A program made the translations under genes and the position numbers. A stretch of DNA of 13,521 nucleotides from JBBIRM01 sp037441765. Lineage in GTDB: Bacteria > Desulfobacterota > BSN033 > UBA1163. The first letter of the stretch is position 1. Every line of letters begins with the position of its first letter. Below, one piece after another: positions 5,976-12,642 of the stretch. Below the pieces are notes generated by a model. It saw nothing but the letters and a program-made list of their open reading frames with translations. It did not search any database and had not been told where the DNA came from. The DNA lies in NCBI GenBank assembly GCA_037441765.1, contig JBBIRM010000070.1, positions 1 through 13,521 on the forward strand, given 5' to 3'.

Positions 5976-7286
5976 ATGAAAAGGAAAAAATTATTTATTA
6001 TCTTTTTCGCAATGATCTTTTTGGGTTGGGTGGGGTCTTCAACTCTTTTTGCTCAGGTAAAGGAGGTGAAGATTGGTGTAATCCTTCCCCTCTCCGGTCC
6101 TCTTGCGCCGATTGGCAAGAGCCTGAAGGAGGGAGCAGAACTTGCAGCGGATATTGTGAACAAGAAGTATCCTGAGTTGGATATCTCCATTGCTCGATGG
6201 GAGGGTATCCCGAATTTGGGCGGAGCCAAATTAACGCTCATCTTCGCAGATTCCAGGGGAGATCCAGGTTGGGGAGCTGAGCAGGCAAAGCGTTTAATCG
6301 AGGATGAAAAGGTTGTGGGCCTTATGGGTGCCTATCAAAGCGCGGTTACTAAGACCGCTTCGGTTGAGGCCGAAAGGGCAGGAATCCCCTTTATCAACCC
6401 TGACTCCACCTCTCCAGATCTGACAAAAAGGGGATTCAAATGGTTCTGGAGGGTGACTCCCCATGAGACATGGTTTACGAGAGATCTGTTTGACTTTTTG
6501 GATGGTTTGGTGGCAGGGAAGGCCCCTGGGGTGAAGGCTATTCCAAAAAGTGAGTTGGAGCCTTTAGCCGCAGCGGGGGAGAATACGGAATGGGGAGCGG
6601 CCTCTTTGGCAGAGATCGAGAAGTTTGCTAAGGAGAGGGGCTGGAAGATTGCCGAGTCCTTCAAGTACCCCCACAAGGCAGCAGATCTAACGAGTGAGTC
6701 AAGAAGATTAATTGCCTCTAAGGCACCAACCTTTCTATTTGCCCCCTATGTCGCCGACGCGATCCTATTTATTAAAACCCTAAAGGAGATGAAAGCATCT
6801 CCTCGCCTCATCTGGGGACAGGATGCTGGGTTTATTGAGGCTGACTTTTATAAAACCTTAGGGGCTGATGTGAACGGGATTTTAACACGCGATCTCTTCT
6901 CCCCTGAACTTGCAAAGGTTAAGCCCGTTGCAGGCAAATTGAACGAGATGTACAAGAAGATGACTGGCTATGACTTTTCAGGAAGTTCTGCAAGGGACTT
7001 TGTAGGGGTACAAGTCTGGGCCCATGTTCTTAATAATGCCAAATCCACAAGCCCGGAGGCCATACGAAAGGCACTCAATGAACTGAATCTTCCTGGAAAG
7101 GAACTGATCATGCCATGGAAGGGGGTGAAATTTGGTTCTCCCTTCCCGGGAGATACCCAACAGAATGAACTTGGTTCGGGGGTCATCAATCAGTATCAGG
7201 GATACCCAGGTGGGAAGTTACATATTATCTTTCCATTCGAGGCCTCGACCTCAAAACTGATCTACCCCTTTCCAGGTTGGAAATAA
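5976..7286 (+). CDS. livK: branched-chain amino acid/amide ABC transporter, periplasmic substrate-binding protein
   Basis: A 436-residue exported receptor that delivers its ligand to the LivHM channel. The Sec signal peptide has a KRKK n-region, a hydrophobic core and a likely cut after A26 (STLFA|QVKE). There is no lipobox cysteine, so it should be soluble in the periplasm. The mature protein starts with KIGVILPLSGPLAPIGKSLKEGAELA, the hallmark of the Peripla_BP_6 / HAAT receptors. It is about 65 residues longer than E. coli LivJ/LivK, as in many receptors for amides, ureas or aromatic acids, so leucine specificity should not be assumed. SD AAAGGAGGG is well placed. It is first in livKHMGF and is followed by a palindrome with T-run that may favour its transcript over the distal genes. 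Confidence 0.92.
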   Translation: MKRKKLFIIFFAMIFLGWVGSSTLFAQVKEVKIGVILPLSGPLAPIGKSLKEGAELAADIVNKKYPELDISIARWEGIPNLGGAKLTLIFADSRGDPGWGAEQAKRLIEDEKVVGLMGAYQSAVTKTASVEAERAGIPFINPDSTSPDLTKRGFKWFWRVTPHETWFTRDLFDFLDGLVAGKAPGVKAIPKSELEPLAAAGENTEWGAASLAEIEKFAKERGWKIAESFKYPHKAADLTSESRRLIASKAPTFLFAPYVADAILFIKTLKEMKASPRLIWGQDAGFIEADFYKTLGADVNGILTRDLFSPELAKVKPVAGKLNEMYKKMTGYDFSGSSARDFVGVQVWAHVLNNAKSTSPEAIRKALNELNLPGKELIMPWKGVKFGSPFPGDTQQNELGSGVINQYQGYPGGKLHIIFPFEASTSKLIYPFPGWK

Positions 7287-7295
7287 TTTTCCCCT

Positions 7296-7330
7296 GTAGG
7301 GAACGGTTTCAAACCGTTCCCTACTTTTTT
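7296..7330 (+). terminator. perfect palindrome with T-run between livK and livH
   Basis: Arms GTAGGGAACGGTTT (7296-7309) and AAACCGTTCCCTAC (7311-7324) are exact inverted repeats around one base, effectively an 11-12 bp stem with a short loop, followed by six T (7325-7330). As a partial terminator it would give more livK than livHMGF message. The GTAGGG...CCCTAC outline also resembles dispersed palindromic repeats of the REP type, so it may be a small inserted repeat unit. The other genes of the operon are packed within 4 nt of each other or overlap. Confidence 0.8.
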
Positions 7331-7337
7331 GAATCAA

Positions 7338-8195
7338 ATGGAACTAACAGTTCAATTGATAATCTATGGAACCTTAATGGGTCTGGTTTTTGCCCTGATT
7401 GCCCTGGGTCTCTCGCTGATCTTTGGTGTGATGAACATTGTCAATTTTGCCCATGGCGAATTCCTTATGGTTGGAATGTATATCGCCTATCTCCTGTCTA
7501 CCTTCCTCCATTTCGATCCAATTATTTCGTTGCCCTTAGCTGCATTGGCTGGATACTTACTTGGAATCATGAGTTATCATTTCTTGATTCATCATATCCT
7601 TCGTGGACCAATGGTTGCCCAACTTTTTGGGACATTTGGGCTAATGCTCTTCCTTAGGTATCTTGCAATGTATATCTTCACCCCTGATGTCCGTTCCATT
7701 AGAACAGGAATTTTAGTTGGAAAGGTTCTTACATTGGGATGGGTCTCGCTTGATCTCAGTAAAGTTATTTCTGCAGGTGTTTGCCTGATCTCTTTTGGGC
7801 TCGTCTATTGGATGATCTATAGAACTAAATTGGGAAGGGCTTTAAGGGCCACCTCGCTCGACTCAGAGGCAGCTCAATATATGGGGATCGATACAAAAAA
7901 GATGAATGCCTTGGCCTGGGGGATCGGTGGGGCTACTGTTGCTTTGGCTGGGTCGCTTCTTGCACATTTTTATTATATCACTCCCACTGTGGGGATGCTC
8001 TTTACCCTAATTGCTTTCGCAATTGTTGCCCTGGGAGGTTTTGGCAGTATCACAGGGGCCTTTTTGGCGGGGATCATTATCGGGCTCATCATGGTCTTGA
8101 GTGGCCATCTTGTAAGCGAACTAAAATTCACCTTTATTTATATTGTCTATTTCTTGGTCGTCATATTTAGGCCTCGAGGCTTTTTTGGATGGTGA
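7338..8195 (+). CDS. livH: branched-chain amino acid ABC transporter permease LivH
   Basis: A 285-residue inner-membrane permease with about eight hydrophobic helices, one half of the LivHM channel. The opening MELTVQLIIYGTLMGLVFAL then ALGLSLIFGVMNIVNFAHGEF is the LivH signature. GRALRATSLDSEAAQYMGID (the EAA-like loop that contacts the ATPases) and AIVALGGFGSITGAFLAGI follow. ATG 7338 matches the family start; an in-frame TTG at 7329 lies in the T-run of the palindrome and is unlikely. No Shine-Dalgarno sequence precedes either start, which is unusual in this window. Confidence 0.92.
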   Translation: MELTVQLIIYGTLMGLVFALIALGLSLIFGVMNIVNFAHGEFLMVGMYIAYLLSTFLHFDPIISLPLAALAGYLLGIMSYHFLIHHILRGPMVAQLFGTFGLMLFLRYLAMYIFTPDVRSIRTGILVGKVLTLGWVSLDLSKVISAGVCLISFGLVYWMIYRTKLGRALRATSLDSEAAQYMGIDTKKMNALAWGIGGATVALAGSLLAHFYYITPTVGMLFTLIAFAIVALGGFGSITGAFLAGIIIGLIMVLSGHLVSELKFTFIYIVYFLVVIFRPRGFFGW

Positions 8196-8196
8196 G

Positions 8197-9198
8197 ATGA
8201 GGCAACTCTTAATTGACATTTTCTCATTCGAAGACCGTCCTCGCTATGAGAGGATAGGTTTTCTTATTTTTATCATCATCGTCATTATCTTTCCCTGGAT
8301 TGTAAAGTCTGCCTATGGAAGGGCGGTCATGATTAAGTTCCTTCTCTTTGCCCTCTTTGGATTAGGCTGGAACCTTATTGGCGGTTACGGAGGACAGGTT
8401 GATCTTGGACAGGCCAAAAATGTAGGGTTTGGCGCCTATGCCACTGGACTGATGATGCTCTGGTGGGGAGTTCCTTTCTGGATCACAGTGCCTGTGGGGA
8501 TGATTATTGCAGCAGCAGAATCCTTTGGCGTGGCTTACCCCATGTTCCGTCTAAAAGGACACTACTTCGCCATCGCTACGCTCTGTGTGGCGTTGGTCTG
8601 GAAAGAACTTTTTGTCTTTTGGGACTGGACAGGTGGAGCAAGGGGTGTAGAAATTCCTATAAGATCAACTCCTGACTTTATCTATATGCAATTTGGTTCT
8701 CCTATCCATTACCACTATTTTATCTTCTTCCTATTTATCACTCAACTCCTGTTTATGAACTGGTTCAGGAAGTCTAAACTCGGCTATGAGTGTCAGGCGG
8801 TAAGAGATAATGAGGATGTGGCCGCAAGTCTCGGTATCAATGTCTACAGGACAAAAGTGATTGCCTATACCATTACCGGCGGATTGGGGGCAGTAGGTGG
8901 AAGTTTTATGACCGTCTACTATCTATACATCGATCCTGATTTTGTCATGCCTCTTGACCTTTCCATCTTGATTGCAATGACGGTGATGGTTGGAGGAGCG
9001 GGGTCGATGTGGGGACCGATCATTGGATCTGCACTCCTTATCCCCCTTGATATGTACTTGGGAGCCTGGTTGGGGGCCAAGAAGCGTTTGGGTATCGACT
9101 TCATGATCTATGCTGTGATAATGATGGTGATTGCAGCCCGTGAACCCAAGGGAATCTGGGGGATTATTGAAAGAGTGAGGAAGAAGAGGGTGGGGTAG
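8197..9198 (+). CDS. livM: branched-chain amino acid ABC transporter permease LivM
   Basis: A 333-residue inner-membrane permease partner of LivH. LGWNLIGGYGGQVDLGQAKNVGFGAYATGL is the LivM family signature, and KLGYECQAVRDNEDVAASLGINVYRTKV is the cytoplasmic coupling loop. The last helices carry MTVMVGGAGSMWGPIIGSALL. ATG 8197 begins one base after the livH stop, with GGATGGTGAG upstream; an in-frame ATG at 8143 would overlap livH by 53 nt and adds 18 residues outside the family alignment. It is coupled to livG, which starts 4 nt after its stop. Confidence 0.92.
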   Translation: MRQLLIDIFSFEDRPRYERIGFLIFIIIVIIFPWIVKSAYGRAVMIKFLLFALFGLGWNLIGGYGGQVDLGQAKNVGFGAYATGLMMLWWGVPFWITVPVGMIIAAAESFGVAYPMFRLKGHYFAIATLCVALVWKELFVFWDWTGGARGVEIPIRSTPDFIYMQFGSPIHYHYFIFFLFITQLLFMNWFRKSKLGYECQAVRDNEDVAASLGINVYRTKVIAYTITGGLGAVGGSFMTVYYLYIDPDFVMPLDLSILIAMTVMVGGAGSMWGPIIGSALLIPLDMYLGAWLGAKKRLGIDFMIYAVIMMVIAAREPKGIWGIIERVRKKRVG

Positions 9199-9202
9199 GT
9201 CG

Positions 9203-9937
9203 ATGTTGTTAGAGGTAAAGAATCTGGTAAAGGAATTTGGAGGGGTGGTTGCCAATGCTGATATCTCCCTTGAGGTTGAGGAAGGAAGAATTATGGGGCT
9301 TATCGGACCCAACGGAGCAGGCAAAACGACTCTTTTTAATTGTATTGCTGGTTATTATCGGCCCACCCGTGGAAAGGTTTTTTTTAATGGGGAGGAGATC
9401 ACTGGATGGCCTGCTCACCGCGTTGCCAAAATTGGGATTGCCAGAACCTTTCAGGGAATGAAGACACTACCAAATCTAACAGTTGAAGAGAATGTGATGG
9501 TAGGGGCATTCTGTCAAACCAGCGATCGACAGGTTGCCAGAAGGATTGCTAATGAGATTATGGAACTTTTAAACCTCAGAGATGAGGCCAGTGCCCTTCC
9601 AACCGAACTTCCAATTGCAATCCAGAAGAGGATTGAACTTGGCCGTGCACTTGCCACAAAACCCAAACTTTTAATGCTGGATGAAATTGCTGCAGGACTC
9701 AATCCTATCGAGACCAAGGAGATTATTCAGACCTTGAAGAGGATAAAGGAGGAGAAAGGGTTAACCCTTTTTCTAACAGAGCACATCATGGAATTTATCA
9801 TGAGCATTTCAGAGGTGATTACGGTCATGGCTGCAGGTCGAAAAATTGCAGAAGGACCGCCGGAGTTGGTCGCCAAAGAGGAAAAGGTTATCGAAGCCTA
9901 CCTTGGGGAAAGATATGCTAAGGGTCGATCAGATTAA
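9203..9937 (+). CDS. livG: branched-chain amino acid ABC transporter ATPase LivG
   Basis: A 244-residue cytosolic ATPase. Walker A is GPNGAGKTT (35-43, K41), Q-loop TFQGM around 84, Walker B LLMLDE (156-161), and the switch histidine H194 is in LTEH. The signature motif is degenerate: LPIAIQ (136-141) stands where LSxGQ is expected, with Ala139 for the invariant glycine, and DEI replaces DEP after Walker B. Such variants occur in a LivG subgroup, so this is probably functional when paired with the canonical LivF. It starts 4 nt after livM and overlaps livF by 23 nt. Confidence 0.92.
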   Translation: MLLEVKNLVKEFGGVVANADISLEVEEGRIMGLIGPNGAGKTTLFNCIAGYYRPTRGKVFFNGEEITGWPAHRVAKIGIARTFQGMKTLPNLTVEENVMVGAFCQTSDRQVARRIANEIMELLNLRDEASALPTELPIAIQKRIELGRALATKPKLLMLDEIAAGLNPIETKEIIQTLKRIKEEKGLTLFLTEHIMEFIMSISEVITVMAAGRKIAEGPPELVAKEEKVIEAYLGERYAKGRSD

Positions 9938-10619
9938 AGTTCTTTATGGAGGGATTCCTGCTCTCCATGAGGTAAGTTTTGATATAAAAGAAGGAGAGTT
10001 GGTGGCCCTGGTGGGCGCCAATGGTTCGGGTAAGAGTACGGTCCTGAAGGCAATTGTTGGGGCAGTCAGTCCTTCTTCGGGAAAGATTGAGTTTAATCAG
10101 AAGGACATAACCGGCCGACCAACCGCTGAAATCGTTAGATTAGGGATTGTCTATATTCCAGAGGCGCGACATATCTTTGGTCCTTTAACCGTTGAAGAAA
10201 ATCTCCTCTTGGGGGCCTTCACGGCTGATTCAGAGAAGGAGGTAGAAGAGCATTTGGATTATGTCTATCATCTTTTCCCAATTCTCAAAGAACGTCGAAA
10301 ACAGAGGGGGGAGACCCTCAGCGGTGGAGAACAGCAGATGCTCGCTATCGGCCGGGGACTGATGACTCGACCAAAATTACTAATGTTTGATGAGCCTTCC
10401 TTGGGGTTGATGCCTAAACTGGTTACCGAATTATTTAAGACCGTTTTGCGATTAAAAGAAGAGGGATATACTATCCTTCTCGTTGAGCAGAACGTCCGAG
10501 AGGCATTGGAGATCGCAGACCGTGGATACATCCTTCAAACAGGGAGAACCGTCCATACAGGAAGTGGTAAGGAACTTCTCGAATCAGACATCGTCAAGAA
10601 AGCCTTCTTAGGGTTGTAA
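9915..10619 (+). CDS. livF: branched-chain amino acid ABC transporter ATPase LivF
   Basis: A 234-residue ATPase, partner of LivG. Walker A is GANGSGKST (34-42), the signature is LSGGEQQ (135-141), Walker B is LLMFDEP, and VEQNVREAL carries the LivF-type switch Q/N pair. The ATG at 9915 gives the usual LivF start (MLRVDQIKVLYGG) and a 23-nt overlap with livG. The frame is open further upstream to an ATG at 9846, but that extension is a basic low-quality tail read out of frame from livG. Last gene of the operon; no terminator is visible before the convergent gene ending at 10678. Confidence 0.92.
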   Translation: MLRVDQIKVLYGGIPALHEVSFDIKEGELVALVGANGSGKSTVLKAIVGAVSPSSGKIEFNQKDITGRPTAEIVRLGIVYIPEARHIFGPLTVEENLLLGAFTADSEKEVEEHLDYVYHLFPILKERRKQRGETLSGGEQQMLAIGRGLMTRPKLLMFDEPSLGLMPKLVTELFKTVLRLKEEGYTILLVEQNVREALEIADRGYILQTGRTVHTGSGKELLESDIVKKAFLGL

Positions 10620-10677
10620 TAAGTCAAGTATTTTCCTTCACCAATAATATAGAATTCAAGGCATACATTTTCTCCAT

Positions 10678-11445
10678 TTATATGGTCAACTCCTGTTTTT
10701 GGATGCCAGTTCTTAACTGTGCCAACTCCCACACATATTTATAGAGGTGGAGCCCCTTGCTATAGGCAAGGGTTTCGCCTGGTTCAACCCCTATCTTTTT
10801 TGCCATATCTTCCTTCAACATCTGTAAGGCGCCGAGGTTTGCTGGAAAGCCACCCCATAGATCCCATGATCTAAAATAGACAAAGAAGTGGAGTTTACCA
10901 TATCTCACACGGCAATCAATCAATCTCATACAAGGAGGGTCATTCAATAAACAATCTTCGGGTCGTCCAACCTCCATCGTGGTCTGATTGGTATGAAGCC
11001 CATACATTTTGTATTTTTCAATCACTGCTTCGATCTGATTTGGCCCGACAATCACAGGGTCATCCAGTATCATATTGCCTTTTTCATCTCTATATCTTTT
11101 TATCAAAATCCCGCTTAACCTCTCCCCATAAACATAATCTTCGTTTTCATCCTTGATGCCAACCATGATCTTTTCGTTAAAGTAGGTCTCAATATAACCT
11201 GGGGCAACCGGGGCAGGGATTCCAAGATTTGGGGGAATATCAGGTTCAAGGGGTCTCATGTGAGGATGTGTAATTTTTATCCTAACATCGTCAAACTCAA
11301 TTCTTTCCGAACCCTCAAAACTTCCCTGATCAATGACATAGCGGTAGCCATGATCTAAAATATTAAATAGACATTGAAACCAGGCATCGGGGATATCCCG
11401 AGCCACAATGGAAATAGTCTTTAAAAAACCCATCTCCTTTTCCAT
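10678..11445 (-). CDS. thymidylate synthase homologue, methanogen/archaeal-like type
   Basis: A 255-residue cytosolic protein of the thymidylate synthase/dCMP hydroxymethylase fold, which methylates dUMP with a folate or pterin C1 carrier. The catalytic block is clear: DPPCMRLIDC carries the nucleophile C172. R192, S193 and D195 lie in YFRSWDLWGG, N203 is in FPANLGALQML (Asn marks dUMP rather than dCMP use), and H233/Y235 are in GLHLYKYVWEL. YGERL (106-110) matches the archaeal N-terminal half. Two features differ from bacterial ThyA: the residue after the Cys is Met, not His, and the usual RR phosphate pair about 20 residues before it is TN (152-153, in LHTNQTTMEVG). I recall the TNQ form from methanogen-type enzymes. 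SD AAAGGAGG lies about 10 nt before ATG 11445. Single gene, convergent with livF. Family is fairly secure, function moderately so. Confidence 0.8.
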   Translation of the reverse strand: MEKEMGFLKTISIVARDIPDAWFQCLFNILDHGYRYVIDQGSFEGSERIEFDDVRIKITHPHMRPLEPDIPPNLGIPAPVAPGYIETYFNEKIMVGIKDENEDYVYGERLSGILIKRYRDEKGNMILDDPVIVGPNQIEAVIEKYKMYGLHTNQTTMEVGRPEDCLLNDPPCMRLIDCRVRYGKLHFFVYFRSWDLWGGFPANLGALQMLKEDMAKKIGVEPGETLAYSKGLHLYKYVWELAQLRTGIQKQELTI

Positions 11446-11700
11446 CAGAATGGTCCTCCTTTCTTCCTTAAAGTTTCACTTACAAAAGTTAATGCCTGCT
11501 TCTCTTAGAATTTGGGTTCATTTACCCTAATAAATACCTTCTAACCTGGTACTGTTTTAACCTGTCAGATAATAATTATTTTTACAAAACAGATCCTCTT
11601 TTACGTTTACTAAATTTGGATGATAGCGTCAATAGAATTTTAGGCATTAAAAATTTAACTATTGAAGCACTCTCTTTTTTTTGTTAATTTATGAAAAATT
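11446..11700. other. AT-rich intergenic region between divergent genes
   Basis: This region must hold the start signals of the ThyA-like gene (minus) and the DUF1445 gene (plus). I see the minus-strand SD near 11455, a small hairpin GGGT-N6-ACCC (11515-11528), and a 7-bp inverted repeat CTGTTTT / AAAACAG (about 11551 and 11587) around an AATAATTATT palindrome. I cannot assign a convincing -35/-10 pair on either strand. Confidence 0.4.
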
Positions 11701-12492
11701 ATGAGTGATATTTGGCAACTTTCTCCAGGAGAAATTCGATCACTCATCCGAATGGGCAAATGGGACAAACCCACTGCAGGGTTAGCCATGGGCTATGCCC
11801 AGGCCAACCTGGTTATCCTTCCACAAAAATATGCCTTTGACTTTCTTCTCTTCTGCCAAAGAAATCCTAAGCCCTGTCCTCTTTTGGAGGTTTTGGAGCC
11901 TGGAAAATTTTTAACAGAATTTTTATCTCGAGAGGCTGATATCCGAACGGATATCCCACGTTACAATATATATAGAAAAGGCCGATTGGAGGCAGTTGTA
12001 AAAGAGATTAAAAACATCTGGAAAAAGGACTTTGTCTCATTTCTTTTAGGGTGCAGTTTTTCTTTTGAAGAGGCACTGCTTCGGGCAAGGATTCCTGTTC
12101 GCCATATCGAAGAGAAAAAGAATGTCCCGATGTTCATCACTAACCTCTCTTGCAAATCTTCGGGTATTTTCCATGGACCCATGGTGGTATCGATGAGGCC
12201 TATCCCCGCGGTTCAAGTGAGCATGGCTGTCCAGATTACCTCTCGTTATAACTTGGTCCATGGAGCCCCTGTTCATATCGGTGATCCTTCTGCAATTGGG
12301 ATTAAAAATCTCAAAAAACCGGATTTTGGAGAAGCAGTGACGATAAAGAAGGGAGAAGTTCCGGTTTTCTGGGCTTGTGGTGTGACCCCTCAGGCCATTG
12401 TGATGAAAGCAAAACCTGATCTCTGCATTACCCATACCCCTGGTCATATGTTTATCTCAGACTTACTTAACGAGGAGTTAGCCATCCTCTGA
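11701..12492 (+). CDS. DUF1445 / D-glutamate cyclase family protein (putative hydro-lyase)
   Basis: A 263-residue cytosolic protein of the DUF1445 (YcsI-like) family. The only worked-out member I know is the mitochondrial D-glutamate cyclase, which converts D-glutamate to 5-oxo-D-proline; bacterial members are usually labelled putative hydro-lyases. Conserved blocks in order: TAGLAMGYAQANLVILPQ (25-42), FCQRNPKPCPLLEV (51-64), RTDIPRYNIYR (82-92), SFLLGCSFSFEEALL (113-127), IPVRHIEE (131-138), FHGPMVVSMRPIP (157-169), LVHGAPVHIGDP (186-196), VPVFWACGVTPQA (220-232) and ITHTPGHMFI. All family blocks are present and the length is typical. No Shine-Dalgarno precedes ATG 11701; an ATG ten bases upstream is out of frame and stops after five codons. 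Good family call, uncertain reaction. Confidence 0.9.
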   Translation: MSDIWQLSPGEIRSLIRMGKWDKPTAGLAMGYAQANLVILPQKYAFDFLLFCQRNPKPCPLLEVLEPGKFLTEFLSREADIRTDIPRYNIYRKGRLEAVVKEIKNIWKKDFVSFLLGCSFSFEEALLRARIPVRHIEEKKNVPMFITNLSCKSSGIFHGPMVVSMRPIPAVQVSMAVQITSRYNLVHGAPVHIGDPSAIGIKNLKKPDFGEAVTIKKGEVPVFWACGVTPQAIVMKAKPDLCITHTPGHMFISDLLNEELAIL

Positions 12493-12551
12493 TCTCTCAA
12501 ATTCAACACCCTGAGCCGCTTCTGGCATGAAAGTATAAACGAGGAGTAAAT

Positions 12552-12635
12552 ATGATTGCATACTTTATTAATCCTAAGGTATCGGCTATAATTCCCTATA
12601 TCAATCTTATCTCAGGAATATTTTCGATAGGATAA
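12552..12635 (+). CDS. possible 27-residue hydrophobic peptide
   Basis: ATG 12552 has a strong SD (GAGGAG) 6 nt upstream and opens a 27-codon frame to a TAA at 12633-12635, eight bases before the aminotransferase start. The peptide (begins MIAYFINPKVSAIIPYI) is hydrophobic with one lysine and could form a single membrane segment or a leader peptide. No homologue is recognised. The same DNA contains a TATAAT, so a promoter is a competing reading. Confidence 0.35.
   Translation: MIAYFINPKVSAIIPYINLISGIFSIG
12564..12592 (+). promoter_or_regulatory. candidate promoter of the aminotransferase gene
   Basis: A perfect TATAAT lies at 12587-12592, with a poor -35 (TTTATT, 12564-12569) at the ideal 17-nt distance. 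It would start transcription near 12599, giving a leader of about 44 nt. Confidence 0.4.
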
Positions 12636-12642
12636 AAGAACA

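Noticed and set aside
7277..7657. Plus-strand frame of 126 codons overlapping the start of livH
   Set aside because: LivH signature sequences are in the other frame; this one is cysteine/tryptophan-rich nonsense translation.
11566..11582. Fur-like 7-1-7 motif AGATAAT-A-ATTATTT
   Set aside because: Three of fourteen positions miss the consensus and the region is almost pure A/T, so a match of this quality is expected by chance.
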